Shown piece by piece: positions 1 through 10,901 of a DNA stretch of 64,000 nucleotides. Position numbers and translations under genes: made by a program. Source of the DNA: Anthoceros angustus. Lineage: Eukaryota; Streptophyta; Anthocerotopsida; Anthocerotales; Anthocerotaceae. The stretch is from assembly GCA_010909165.1 (NCBI GenBank), contig VJWM01000314.1, forward strand, positions 19,046 through 83,045. Reading direction: 5' to 3'. How positions within the stretch are numbered: the first letter of the stretch is position 1; every line of letters starts with the position of its first letter. The notes under the pieces were generated by a model. The model was not told where the DNA came from. It did not search any database and worked only from the letters and a program-made list of their open reading frames with translations.

Positions 1-186
1 CATGAGACTTGTGTGAAAGTTCGAGGTCTTGTGATGCCCGTCGCTACTGCGGTGACACACTTCTCGGCCTTCTAAACAAGCAAGGCACCCTCTACTCATC
101 TTCTCATCTCCTCATCCTCTTCCTTGGGCGGTTGCTATGAGTTTGACACGGGCGCCGGGGACCCCAGTTCACACGCGATTTCGTCC
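1..186 (-). repeat. LTR-derived fragment left of the first LTR end
   Basis: This stretch carries one copy of the block starting CATGAGACTTGTGTG, then a short pyrimidine-rich piece (CTACTCATCTTCTCATC) found in the body of the LTR, then part of the next block. It resembles LTR interior but lies outside the LTR end at 731, so it is a truncated or rearranged LTR piece. No gene is seen. Confidence 0.5.
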
Positions 187-662
187 CATGAGACTTGTGT
201 GAAAGTTCGAGGTCTTGTGATGCCCGTCGCTACTGCTGACACACTTCTCGGCCTTCTAAACAAGCAAGGCGCCCGGGGACCCCAGTTCACACAGCGATTT
301 CGTCCCATGAGACTTGTGTGAAAGTTCGAGGTCTTGTGATGCCCGTCGCTACTGCGGTGACACACTTCTCGGCCTTCTAAACAAGCAAGGCGCCCGGGGA
401 CCCCAGTTCACAGCGATTTCGTCCCATGAGACTTGTGTGAAAGTTCGAGGTCTTGTGATGCCCGTCGCTACTGCGGTGACACACTTCTCGGCCTTCTAAA
501 CAAGCAAGGCGCCCGGGGACCCCAGTTCACAGCGATTTCGTCCCATGAGACTTGTGTGAAAGTTCGAGGTCTTGTGATGCCCGTCGCTACTGCGGTGACA
601 CACTTCTCGGCCTTCTAAACAAGCAAGGCGCCCTCTACTCATCTTCTCATCTCCTCATCCTC
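187..662. repeat. Tandem array of a 119-bp LTR segment (four units)
   Basis: Units beginning CATGAGACTTGTGTG start at 187, 306, 425 and 544, exactly 119 bp apart, and are almost identical. The same segment occurs once in each LTR copy (near 819, 25,155 and 26,135), so the array is a local expansion of an LTR segment, like a young minisatellite. Short open frames across it only reflect the repeat period. Confidence 0.9.
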
Positions 663-672
663 TTCCTCCTCC

Positions 673-680
673 TCTTATAG
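673..680 (-). promoter_or_regulatory. TATA-like box copy in an LTR fragment
   Basis: CTATAAGA on the minus strand, within TCCTATAAGAGGAGG. The same box lies in the LTRs at 1,697, 2,692, 4,091 and 27,376. This copy has been joined to a different downstream LTR segment (CTTCCACTAACACC), so it is probably a displaced fragment and not an active promoter. Confidence 0.4.
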
Positions 681-1696
681 GAGGCCTTCCACTAACACCT
701 ACACCTCTAATCCTCTACTCTCCCTCTTGGTGTGGTAGGAGAATCAGGGCACTCCCAGGTCCTCCCACTATAAGCGGCCACACTTATCCCCGTCGCTTAA
801 ATGCGTTGGGTTTCGTCCCATGAGACTTGTGTGAAAGTTCGAGGTCTTGTGATGCCCGTCGCTACTGCGGTGACACACTTCTCGACCTTCTAAACAAGCA
901 AGGCGCCCTCTACTCTCCCTCTTCGGTGCACCACTTGCCTTTGCTTGAAAAATCGCCAACCTCGACCCACAGCGACACAAAACAATTGCGGGTCACCTCG
1001 TGACAAGGAGCCTACCACGGGCGCCCGGGGACCCCTGGTTCACACGCGATTTCGTCCCTACTTCTAAGACCAAACTTGACCTACAACGACACAACACAAT
1101 TGCGGGTCACCTCGTGACAAGGAGCCTACCACGGGCGCCGGGGACCCCAGTTCACACCGATTTCGTCCCTACTTCTAAGACCAAACTTCTCCACTCGGGG
1201 CGCTCTTTTACTTGCAGTTGGGATTCGTCCCTTAGGCTCTGCACATGGCCTTCCACTAACACCTACACCTCTAATCCTCTACTCATCTTCTCATCTCCTC
1301 ATCCTCTTCCTCCTAGTCTAACCTCGATTCGGGCTTCTTGGTTTCGACTCGCCCTTACAGCTGGCACAGGGTCCGCCTCCACCAGCAAGTTCTTCCTTGG
1401 GCGGTTGCTATGAGTTTGACACGGGGCGAGAACCTCGAGTCTTTCACTGTAGTCTACCCTCAAGCCGAGTTCTCAGGCATTTGCCACACACCCAAAGCAA
1501 AGCAATTTCACAGCAACCATTCACAAGGGAGCAACTCGTTTAGGCACTTGCGAGCAAGTCCTCCACCAAGCACTCACCACCGCGACTTCCTCTCTGCAGA
1601 CTGTTGGCTCACGGCCACGAAATTCCTCTGTAATGGCAAAGGACTCGATGAGCGTGGGCGCAAGACATGATACTTTACTTTGTGAAATCCTCCTCC

Positions 1697-1704
1697 TCTT
1701 ATAG
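1697..1704 (-). promoter_or_regulatory. LTR TATA box (minus strand), copy 1
   Basis: CTATAAGA on the minus strand inside TCCTATAAGAGGAGG. Downstream on that strand lies the segment conserved in all LTR copies, so this is the likely core promoter of the gypsy LTR, with transcription toward lower coordinates. The start site would be expected about 25-35 nt downstream, which is inference. Confidence 0.55.
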
Positions 1705-2691
1705 GAGGCCTTCCACATACAACCTCCCTTGGGTGACCCTCTGCGGTCACCTTTTCCAATATTCTATTATTTCCTACATGACATTTAATGTCGGCACCTA
1801 AGTCTATTATGCATTTCCTTGGTAAATTCTATTCTAGTAACTTCACCTAAGACCATCCTTGAAGGATGTCGATCTACACCACCTATCCTTCCCGTTCCCC
1901 AAAGCTCATTTATGGTCATTGACCATTCTTAGTCTTATCTTGTTGGGGTGGTGACATGTCCCTTGGGGATTGGCTCCCTCGCCCTCCTTTTGCTCCTGTC
2001 CCTTCCCCAGATCTTGTCGCCTTCCTAATGTGTGGGGCAAGTACAATCTTGCCCTTCCTCCATCTCCATGGGCGGCGCCTGTCTGTTATCTTCCATCGAT
2101 CGCGCCCCTCCCGCGCACCTGGCGCCTTTTCTCCGGCTTCCGCTGGTCGCGCCCGTTCATCGCACCCTACGCGGTAGTGGCGGACTACGGGTGGTGACTA
2201 CCATGGTAGTCGGTACCTATCTCCTTCTTCTCCTTCCTCTCCATCGGTGATGTCTCACGGGTGAGTTCCTCTTTGCTCCTTTGTTTGGTTTGTCCATACC
2301 TATCATAGAGCATGTCTTCATCTTCCCCAAAGCTCATTTATGGTCATTGACCATTCTTAGTCTTATCTCTTTGGGGTGGTGACATGTCCCTTGGGTGAGT
2401 TCCTCTTTGCTCCTTCCTCCTCCCTTATCGTGGGGCGAGAACCTCGAGTCTTTCACTGTAGTCTACCCTCAAGCCGAGTTCTGGGCATTTGCCACACACC
2501 CAAAGCAAAGCAATTTCACAAGGAGCAACTCGTTTAGGCACTTGCGTGAGCAAGTCCTCCACCAACACTCACCACCATGACTTCCTCTCTACCGGTGTGT
2601 TGGCTCACGGCCACGAAATTCCTCTGTAATGGCAAAGGACTCGATGGCGTGGGCGCAAGACATGATACTTTACTTTGTGAAATCCTCCTCC

Positions 2692-2699
2692 TCTTATAG
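2692..2699 (-). promoter_or_regulatory. LTR TATA box, copy 2
   Basis: Second copy of the CTATAAGA box, carried by the second tandem copy of the LTR block (2,449-3,760). Its surroundings match copy 1 except for small indels. Confidence 0.5.
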
Positions 2700-4090
2700 G
2701 AGGCCTTCCACATACAACCTCCCTTGGGTGACCCTCTGCGGGTCACCTTTTCCAATTCTATTATTTCCTACATGACATTTAATGTCGGCACCTAATCTAT
2801 TATGCATCCTTGGTAAATTCTATTCTAACTTCACCTAAGACCATCCTTGAAGGATGTCGGTCTACCACCTATCCTTCCTTCTTCCCCAAAGCTCATTTAT
2901 GGTCATTGACCATTCTTAGTCTTATCTCTTTGGGGTGGTGACATGGCCCTTGGGGATTGGCTCCCTCGCCCTCCTTTTGCTCTTGCCCTTCCCGGATCTT
3001 GTCGCCTTAATGTGTGGGGCAAGTACAATCACCCCTTCCTCCATCTCCATGGGCGGCGCCTGTCTGTTATCTTCCATCGATCGCGCCCCTCCCGCGCACC
3101 TGGCGCCTTTTCTCCGGCTCCTTTGTCGCCCGTTCATCGCACCCTACCGCGGTAGTCAGCGGACTACGGGTGGTGACCTACCTACCATGGTAGTCGGTAC
3201 CTATCCTTCTTCTCCTTCCTCTCCATCGGTGATGTCTTGGGTGAGTTCCTCTTTGCTCTTGCCTTCTTGTTTGGTTTGTCCATACCTATCAGAGCATGTC
3301 TTCATCTTCCCCATTCGACCATGTTGCTACTAACTCCGGGCCTTTTGCGTTGGTCTCCTCTCGGGCCCGGCTCCTCCCTTATCGTGGGGGCGGGGAACTT
3401 CTCACCCCTCCCCTTCCTCGTGGTCGGACCCGTCCTTAGTCTCCTCGGTGGGGTTGTCTCTCCCACCACCCAGCTGCTCCTCGGGGTATACTGGACCCCG
3501 GCTCCTTCATCCTCGGCCGGGCCTCCGGCTCCTTCCTCTCCATCGGTCGCGCCCGTTCATCGCACCCTACGCGGTAGTCAGCGGACTACCGTGGTAGGTG
3601 GTCAATTCTCCCACCTTGACATGGAGGTACATTCTCCTCCCCTTCCTCTCCTTCCTCCATCGGTGATGTCTGGGGTGAGTTCCTTTTGCTCCTTTGTTTG
3701 GTTTGTCCATACCTATCATAGAGCATGTCTTCATCTTCCCCAAAGCTCATTTATGGTCATTGACCATTCTTAGTCTTCATTGCTCTTGCCCTTCCTCTCC
3801 TGGCTCCTCCCTTATCGTGGGGCGAGAACCTCGAGTCTTTCACATAGTCTACCCTCAAGCCGAGTTCTCAGGCATTTGCCACACACCCAAAGCAAAGCAA
3901 TTTCACGGCAACCATTCACAAGGGAGCAACTCGTTTAGGCACTTGCGTGAGCAAGTCCTCCACCAACACTCGACCACCGCGACTTCCTCTCTACAGTGTT
4001 GGCTCACGGCCACGAAATTCCTCTGTAATGGCAAAGGACTCGATGGCGTGGGCGCAAGACATGATACTTTACTTTGTGAAATCCTCCTCC

Positions 4091-4098
4091 TCTTATAG
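4091..4098 (-). promoter_or_regulatory. LTR TATA box, copy 3
   Basis: Third copy of the CTATAAGA box, in the third tandem LTR block (3,829-5,050). Three TATA boxes in one LTR region is unusual and is explained by block duplication. Confidence 0.5.
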
Positions 4099-5395
4099 GA
4101 GGCCTTCCACATACAACCTCCCTTGGGTGACCCTCTGCGGTCACCTTTTCCAATTCTATTATTTCCTACACTTGACATTTAATGTCGGCACCTAAATCTA
4201 TTATGCATCCTTGGTAAATTCTATTCTAGTAACTTCACCTAAGACCATCCTTGAAGGATGTCGATCTACACCACCTATCCTTCCTATTCTTCTACAGCTC
4301 ATTTATGGTCATTGACCATTCTTAGTCTTATCTCTTTGGGTGGTGACATGGCCCTTGGGGATTGGCTCCCTCGCCCTCCTTTTGCTCTTGCCCTTCCCGG
4401 ATCTTGTCGCCTTCCTAATGTGTGGGGCAAGTACAATCTTGCCCTTCCTCCATCTCCATGGGCGGCGCCTAAATCTGTTATCTTCCATCGCGCCCCTCCC
4501 GCGCACCTGGCGCCTTTTCTCCTCCCTCACTTCCTCTCCATCGGTCGCGCCGTTCATCGCACCCTACGCGGTAGTGGCGGACTACGGGTGGTGACTACCT
4601 ACCATGGTAGTCGGTACCTATCTCCTTCTTCTCCTTCCTCTCCATCGGTGATGTCTTGGGTGAGTTCCTCTTGCTCTTCCTTCTTGGTTTGTCCATACCT
4701 ATCAGAGCATGTCTTCATCTTCCCCATTCGACCATGTTGCTACTAACTCTCCGGGCCTTTTGCGTTGGACTCCTCTCGGGCCCGGCTCCTCCCTTATCGT
4801 GGGCGGGGAACTTCTCACCCCTCCCCTTCCTCGTGGTCGGACCCGTCCTTAGTCTCCTCGGTGGGGTTGTCTCTCCCACCACCCAGCTGCTCCTCGGGGT
4901 ATACTGGACCCCGGCTCCTTCATCCTCGGCCGGGCCTCCGGCTCCTTCCTCTCCATCGGTCGCGCCCGTTCATCGCACCCTACCGCGGTAGTCGCGGACT
5001 ACGGGGTGGTGACCTACCATGGTAGTCGGTACCTATCTCCTTCTTCTCCTTCCTCTCCATCGGTGATGTCTCACGGTGAGTTCCTTGCTCTTCCTTCTTT
5101 GTTTGGTTTGTCCATACCTATCAGAGCATGTCTTCATCTTCCCCATTCGACCATGTTGCTACTAACTCCGGGCCTTTTGCGTTGGACTCCTCTCGGGCCC
5201 GGCTCCTCCCTTATCGTGGGAACTTCTCACCCCTCCCCTTCCTCGGGGTCGGACCCGTCCTTAGTCTCCTCGGTGGGGTTGTCTCCCACCACCCAGCTGC
5301 TCCTCGGGGTATACTCGGACCCCGGCTCCTTCATCCTCGGCCGGGCCTCGGCCGGCTCCTCCCCTTCCTCTCCATCGGTCGCGCCCGTTCATCGC

Positions 5396-5492
5396 ACCCT
5401 ACCGCGGTAGTCGCGGACTACGGCGTGGTGTGTCTACCACGGTAGTCGGCGGACTACCGTGGTAGGTGGTCACCACCGTGGTAGGTTGACCC
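5396..5492. repeat. Cluster of CTACC-NN-GGTAG palindromes
   Basis: Several 12-nt words of the form CTACCnnGGTAG, with centre CG, AC or GT, lie within 100 bp. Those with centre CG or AT are perfect palindromes. The cluster marks the border between the LTR-like region and the env-position region. On the minus strand one frame reads Thr-Thr-Val-Val repeats. Confidence 0.8.
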
Positions 5493-6720
5493 CGGAGGTG
5501 GGCTTTCCCCTCCTTGCTCTCGCCACCTTCTACCTTTGGCGCTCGGCGCTCCTTCGTCTCGACTCCTCAGTTCCTCGAGTCCATTTCGTGATGGCCTCAT
5601 CAAAATCGGAGGCCTCTGGCTGCACTGTTGCGGCTCCTTTGTCATCATCATGAGGACCCAATGTCCTCCTCTTGGCCAACGCAAGACTCATTGTTGGCCT
5701 TCAAAATTCTATTGTGGAGGTGAGCCCCAAGCTATGATATTGCATTTGGAGATCATCAATCTCAGTGGGCCACTCTCCATCTTCACACCTACCTTTGTAG
5801 GCGTCCCTTGAGGTGGTCAATTCCCCACCTTGACATGGAGGTCACATTCTCCTCCCTCACTTCCTTATTTGGCTGGCCAATTTTGCACGAAGGGCATAAT
5901 GCCAAAACCTTGCTTCCTTACTACCGGCATTCTATGCACCACCTTCTTGTGGCGCTCCTCCTCTGAGACCTCCTTTGTTCCAAGTCCTCTATTGAGCAAG
6001 CCCTTCCTCTCCGCTTGCCAAGCATCTTTCTCGCTCCGGCTCCTGGTCTTGGTTTTGAATTTCCAGCTCGCTTCTCTTCCAAATTAACGGGTCCTTCTCA
6101 ACTCTTCCTTCATGTCCGGATCTTGATGGCTTGTAGCCATCACTGCTCTTGCGTCCATTCTTTGGACGCTACCTTCTCCTAGAGCCTCTGTTTTGCCCTT
6201 TCTTGCTCTAATTGGGCAAAATGCTCCTCATTTGCCTCCATGATCCTTGGGTGGTTGCTCGGAATGGCTCTTTCTTCTTGAGCAAGCCCTTCCCTCAAGA
6301 CCTTCTCCGTGCGTTGATCCATGAGGTCGCTGGAGCTTCTCCACCTTTCCAATTTGGCTGCCTTTTCATCGGACTCCATGGCCTCCAATTGCCATTTGGT
6401 CCCTTCCTCCGGCCATGTCTTGAGATTTCACTTCTCTTGCTCTAATTGGGCAAAATGCTCTTCCGCCTTTGCCTCCATGAATCCGTTGGGTGGTTGCTCG
6501 GATGGCTCTTTCTTGACTTTGACAACCTCCCTCAGACCTTCTCCTTGCCTCCATGAGGTCGCTGGAGCTTCTCCTGACCTTTTCCGGCTTGGCTGCCTTT
6601 TCATCGGACTCCATGGCCTCCAATTGCCATTTGGTCCTGCCTTCTTCCGGCCATGTCTTGAGATTTCACTTCCTCTTGGCATGCCCACAAGGAGGCTGTC
6701 CTAGCCCCTTCAAATCCACA
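5484..6720 (-). pseudogene. Env-position region, block A copy 1
   Basis: Broken minus-strand coding-like sequence between integrase and the 3' LTR, the place where Athila-type gypsy elements carry an env-like frame. It holds an acidic block (5,484-5,700, a damaged copy of 6,894-7,211), a segment rich in Glu, Arg and Lys, and a segment around 6,180-6,680 with residues such as HFAQLEQE and MEAMESDEKAAK. The last segment occurs twice in tandem (about 6,180-6,440 and 6,440-6,690). Frames are cut by indels. No recognised domain, signal peptide or membrane segment was found, so a true env function is unsupported. Confidence 0.45.
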
Positions 6721-6881
6721 CGGTGAGTGCTTCACAAGCACCCAATTCTCCTAGGGGTCCTAATTCCACCCCTTCTTTCTTCTTCTTTGAAATCTCCAGC
6801 TCTCACCTTCTCGGCCGGCTCCTTCATCCTCGGCCGGGCCTCCGGCTCCTCCCTTCCTCCGGCCATTCTTGGCGTGGGGTG

Positions 6882-6985
6882 CCTACCCGGTAGTCAGCGG
6901 ACTACCGTGGTGGTGGCGCCTACCACGGTAGTCTGGCAGACTACCGTGGTAGGCTGGTCACCCACCGTGGTAGGTTGACCCCCCA
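6882..6985. repeat. CTACC-NN-GGTAG palindrome cluster
   Basis: Repeated near-palindromes such as CTACCACGGTAG and CTACCGTGGTAG. In the minus-strand frame that also reads the acidic block next to it they encode a Thr-Thr-Val-Val-rich tail, so here the palindromes sit inside an open frame. Confidence 0.75.
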
Positions 6986-7211
6986 GGAGGGTGGGCTTTC
7001 CCCCCTCCTTGCTCTCTGCGCCACCTTCTACCTTTGGCGCTACGGCCGCTCCTTCGTCTCCTGACTCCTCAGATTCCTCGGAGTCCATTTCGCTGATGGC
7101 CTCATCAAAATCGGAGGCCTCTGGCTGCACCTGTTGCAGCTCCTTCCGGTCATCATCATGAGGACCTATTGTCCTCCTCTTGGCCAAGTAAGACTCATTG
7201 TTGGCCTTCAA
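6894..7211 (-). CDS. Acidic protein segment with TTVV-repeat tail (env position)
   Basis: The best-preserved frame of the env-position region: about 105 codons without a stop. It begins with a basic patch (LAKRRTIGPHDDDRK), continues into a strongly acidic stretch with DEAISEMDSEESEESGD, then a Gly/Pro-rich part, and ends in Thr-Thr-Val-Val repeats encoded by the palindrome cluster. The apparent first residue is not an ATG codon, so this is a segment of a longer frame. Damaged copies lie at 5,484-5,700 and 28,370-28,540. It matches no family I can name. Acidic low-complexity proteins arise easily, so function is unknown. Confidence 0.5.
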   Translation of the reverse strand: MKANNESYLAKRRTIGPHDDDRKELQQVQPEASDFDEAISEMDSEESEESGDEGAAVAPKVEGGAESKEGGKPTLLGGQPTTVGDQPTTVVCQTTVVGATTTVVR

Positions 7212-8200
7212 AATTCTATTGTGGAGGTGAGCCCCAAGCTATGATATTGCATTTGGAGATCATCAATCTCGTGGGCCACTCTCCATCTTCACACCTACCT
7301 TGTAGGCATCTCTTGAGGTGGTCAATTCCCCACCTTGACATGGAGGTACATTCTCCTCCCTCACTTCCTTTGGCTGGCCAATTTTGCACGAAGGGCATAA
7401 TGCCAAAACCTTCGCTTCCTTACTACCGGCATTCTATGCACCACCTTCTTGTGGCTCCTCCTCTGAGACCTCCTTTCCTTCCAAGTCCTCTATTGAGCAA
7501 GCCCTTCCTCTCCGCTTGCCAAGCATCTTTCTCGCGCTCCGGCTCCTGGTCTTGGTTTTGAATTTCCAGCTCGCTTCTCTTCCAAACTAACGGGTCCTTC
7601 TCAACTCTTCCTTCATGTCCGGATGATGGCTTGTAGCCATCACTTCTTCTTCTTCTTTGGACGCTACCTTCTCCTAGAGCCTCTGTTTTGCCCTTCGCTC
7701 TTGCTCTAATTGGGCAAAATGCTCCTTCTCCTTGCCTCCATGATCCTTGGGTGGTTGCTCGGATGGCTCTTTCTTGACTTTGACAACCTTCCCTCAAGAC
7801 CTTCTCCGCTTGCTGATCCATGAGGTCGCTGGAGCTTCTCCTGACCTTTCCAATTTGGCTGCCTTTTCATCGGACTCCATGGCCTCCAATTGCCATTTGG
7901 TCCTGCCTTCCTCCGGCCATGTCTTGAGATTTCACTTCCTCTTGGCATGCCCACAAGGAGGCTGCTAGTCCCTAGCCTTCAAATCCACGGTGAGTGCTTC
8001 ACAAGCACCCAATTCTCCTAGGGGTCCTAATTCCACCCCTTCTTTCTTCTTGGAAATCTCCAGCTCTCACCTTCTCGGGCCATCAGCCTTGGCCTTCACC
8101 GTCGCTCCATCCGCTCTCCCACAGGCGCGGAGATGGTGGCCTCGGCGCTTCTTGCTCTTCTCCTTCCCTTCCTCCGGTCTTCCGCCATTCTTGGCGTGGG
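7212..8200 (-). pseudogene. Env-position region, block A copy 2
   Basis: A second copy of the sequence at 5,700-6,800. It shares the segment with ERKGLLNRGLGRK (about 7,500), the HFAQLEQE-like segment (about 7,720) and the segment ending near 7,950 with the word CTTGGCATGCCCACAAGGAG. It differs from copy 1 by many indels of 1-5 nt, and has one HFAQLEQE segment where copy 1 has two. No domain is recognised. Confidence 0.45.
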
Positions 8201-8202
8201 GT

Positions 8203-8360
8203 GCCTACCTACCATGGTGGTGCCCACCCCTTGGGTGGCGCCTACCTACCATGGTGGTGGCGCCTACCACGGTGAGTGCCCACCCCTTGGGTGGCGCCTA
8301 CCACGGTAGTCAGCGGACTACGGCGTGGTGTGTCTACCACGGTAGTCAGCCGGTGCCTCT
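8203..8360. repeat. Palindrome array with CCACCC-GGGTGG inverted repeats
   Basis: The array alternates CTACCATGGTGG words with a second inverted repeat whose arms are CCACCC and GGGTGG with a 3-nt spacer, then CTACCACGGTAG words. The minus strand reads as Gly/Thr/Val or His/Arg repeats depending on frame. Similar arrays lie at 8,761, 9,708, 10,902, 29,870 and 30,898. Confidence 0.8.
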
Positions 8361-8399
8361 CGTAGGCACAAAGGAGATGGTGGGGACTCCCCACTCTCA

Positions 8400-9710
8400 T
8401 CACCCCTCCGTGGTCCTTCTCTCATAGACCACCATTCGGCCTTCTTGGCCTTCTTCGGCCATGTCTTGAGATTTCACTTCCTCTTGGCATGCCCACAAGG
8501 AGGCTGTCCTAGCCCCTTCAAATCCACACGGTGAGTGCTTCACAAGCTCCAGCAATTCTCCTAGGGGTCCTAATTCCACCCCTTCTTTCTTCTTCTTTGA
8601 ATTTCCAGCTCTCACCTTCTCGGGCCATCAGCCTTGGCCTTCACCGTCGCTCCATCCGCTCTCCCACCTAGCGCGGAGATGGTGGCTTCGGCGCCGCTCG
8701 CGGCACCTCGCGTTCTTCTCCTTCCCTTCCACCTTGTAGGCTGTTTGCCTGGCGGCGTAGGGTGCCTGCCTACCATGGTGGTGCCCACCCCTTGGGTGGC
8801 GCCTACCATGGTGGTGGCGCCTACCATGGTGGTGCCCACCCCTTGGGTGGCGCCTCCCTAAGGTGATGCAGCCGGGTGCCTCTCTCGTAGGCACAAAGGA
8901 GATGGTGGGGACTCCCCACTCTGGGGCATCACCCCTCCGTGGTCCTTCTCTCATAGACCACCATTCGGCCTTCTTCGGCCGCTTCCTGCTCTTCTCCCCT
9001 TGCTTGCTCCTGTGGGGAAAGGATTCCCACTCGGCAACTTTGTTGCCTCGAACCTTCTCCTCTTGCTTCTAGCATTTTGTGGAGGTCGACCTCCCACCGT
9101 CTTCCAATGCAAAGGCAAAGGCCTTTCCAACCTCGGTGGAGATGGATGACCTCAAAGGGATGCCATGCATCTTCAAGCTCCTTGCTTGTGAGAGTCCCTC
9201 GGTTTCCCATAAATGCACCAAATAGGTGCTAAGATAGCAGGGCCTTGGCCTTCCTCATCCACGAATTTGGCTTGAGGAGCTTCTCTCGATGGTGGATGTA
9301 GGCCTCATACATGATAGTCCCCAATCCGGCTTGGCTGCCTTTTCATCGGACTCCATGGCCTCCAATTGCCATTTGGTCCTGCCTTCCTCCGGCCATGTCT
9401 TGAGATTTCACTTCTCTTGGCATGCCCACAAGGAGGCTGTCCTAGCCCCTTCAAATCCACACGGTGAGTGCTTCACAAGCTCCAGCAATTCTCCTAGGGG
9501 TCCTAATTCCACCCCTTCTTTCTTCTGGAAATTTCCAGCTCTCACCTTCTCGGCCGGGCCTCCGGCCATTCTTGGCGTGGGCCTTCACCGTCGCTCCATC
9601 CGCTCTCCCACAGCGCGGAGATGGTGGTGGCGCCGCTCGCGGCACCTCGTTGCTTCTCCTTCCCTTCCACCTTGTAGGCTGTTTTGCTGGCGGCGTGGGG
9701 TGCACGCCTA
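8400..9710 (-). pseudogene. Env-position region, block B copy 1
   Basis: Broken coding-like sequence on the minus strand. It includes a segment reading MVVYERRTTEG (8,929-8,960), a segment around 9,080-9,260 with LHRGWKGLCLCIGRRWEVD, and another copy of the CTTGGCATGCCCACAAGGAG segment (about 9,420). At about 9,320 the block switches to the segment otherwise found near 7,850, through a short shared word around CGGCTTGGCT. No domain recognised. Confidence 0.4.
8761..8868. repeat. Palindrome array (CTACCATGG / CCACCC-GGGTGG)
   Basis: Three CTACCATGGTGG words separated by GGCGCC words and two CCACCC-CTT-GGGTGG inverted repeats. The period is short and the copies are nearly perfect, so slippage or hairpin-driven expansion is likely. 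Confidence 0.8.
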
Positions 9711-10140
9711 CCATGGTGGTGCTCCCCGTGATGCCTACCATGGTGGTGGCGCCTACCACGGTGAGTGCCCACCCCTTGGGTGCCTCCCTCGGGTGTCAGC
9801 CGGTGCCTCTCTCGTAGGCACAAAGGAGATGGTGGGGACTCCCCACTCTGGGGCATCACCCCTCCTGTGGTCCTTCTCTCATAGACCACCATCGGCCTTC
9901 TTGGCCTTCTTGCTCTTCTCCCTTGCTTGCTCACTGTGGGGAAAGGATTCCCACTCGGCAACTTTGTTGCCTCGAACCTTCTCCTCTTGCTTCTAGCATG
10001 CTTGTGGAGTCGACCTCCCACCGTCTTCCAATGCAAAGGCAAAGGCCTTTCCAACCTCGGTGGAGATGGATGACCTCAAAGGGATGCCATGCATCTTCAA
10101 GCTCCTTGCTTGTGAGAAGTCCCTCGGTTTCCCATAAATG
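9708..10140 (-). pseudogene. Env-position region, palindrome array plus block B copy 2
   Basis: A short palindrome array (9,708-9,790) followed by a copy of the MVVYERRTT segment and the segment near 10,010-10,120 that includes GRRWEVDS and LEDAWHPFEVIHL. It repeats 8,860-9,215 with small indels. Which of the three minus-strand frames was originally coding is unclear: two of them give plausible peptides. Confidence 0.4.
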
Positions 10141-10760
10141 CACCAAATAGGTGCTAAGATAGCAGCCTTGGCCTTCCTCATCCACGAATTTGGCTTGAGG
10201 AGCTTCTCGATGGTGGATGTCGCTTCATACATGATAGTCCCCAATCGGCTTGGCTCCCATGGAAATCTTCCACAAAATTGGAGGAAGTTGGTCTTTGAAA
10301 TAAGAGGTCGTTGGTAATTTACCAACCCCAGCACAATCTTTGAAGAGCCTCCACTTGACTCCTTGATGCTCTCGGTCTTCCGCCATTCTTGGCGTGGGCC
10401 TTCACTCCTCCATCCATCATGTCAAGGAACTCCTGCGGGATGTCGGAGGCTGTCCTCTTCCCCCATTCAACCTTTCGAGAGAGCAATTCGAGCTCTCTTC
10501 CTCCGGTCTTCCATACACTGTCGAATACTTCTCACGGTCCAGCGGATCCGTTCTAGCATTCCTTTCCGTGGCGGCGGCGCTTCCGATTGATGGAGGTTGA
10601 TGTAACACTCCTCAATCAATTCCAAATTGGTGTAGGCCCATTGGCGGCCATACACCCATCCTAGTTGGATGTTCTCCTCCGCCTTGAAAATCAACCAAAT
10701 CTCGGGGTTGAGCTGCCCGGCAAAGCAAGTGAATTGGGGCATCACAAGTTCACCTCCCCA
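10141..10760 (-). pseudogene. Env-position region, block C copy 1
   Basis: A 620-bp block that recurs at 11,372 and 12,790 and in part at 9,215. Its minus-strand frame contains WVYGRQWAYTNLELIEECYI (about 10,610-10,680) and, further on, segments such as SKTNFLQFCGRFPWEPSRL and APIWCIYGKPRDF in other frames. The copies agree at about 97-99% by eye and differ mainly by indels (for example ACCAACCCCAGCAC against ACCAACTGCAC). No Pfam-like motif is recognised. Position and repetition suggest part of the env-position frame. Confidence 0.45.
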
Positions 10761-10901
10761 CTCTCGGGCCATCAGCCTTGGCCTTCACCGTCGCTCCATC
10801 CGCTCTCCCACAGCGGAGATGGTGGTGGCCTCGCGGCACCTCGCGTTCTTCTCCTTCCCTTCCCTTGCCTTTCCAATTTGGCTGCCTTTTCCACTCGAGG
10901 C

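Larger units (their letters stand above)
731..5480 (-). mobile_element. 3' LTR region of gypsy unit 1 (upper edge uncertain)
   Basis: The low end starts TGTGGTAGGAGAATC. The same word lies directly beside the primer sites at 25,071 and 26,050, so it is the U5 end of a minus-strand LTR. Reading upward it matches the LTR at 26,050: the block at 819, repeated CGGGGACCCC segments, then the TATA-bearing block. The TATA-bearing block occurs three times here (about 1,434-2,340, 2,449-3,760 and 3,829-5,050), which lengthens the region. The U3 edge could not be fixed; 5,480 is where sequence shared with the env-position region begins. No matching target duplication was identified. Confidence 0.6.

Noticed and set aside
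187-662. CRISPR-like array
   Set aside because: The 119-bp units are contiguous with no distinct spacers, and the context is a plant LTR.
1338-1718. Overlapping frames of 60-140 codons on both strands in the LTR regions
   Set aside because: They lie in LTR repeats, change frame between copies and show no motif. They are chance frames in GC-rich repeats.
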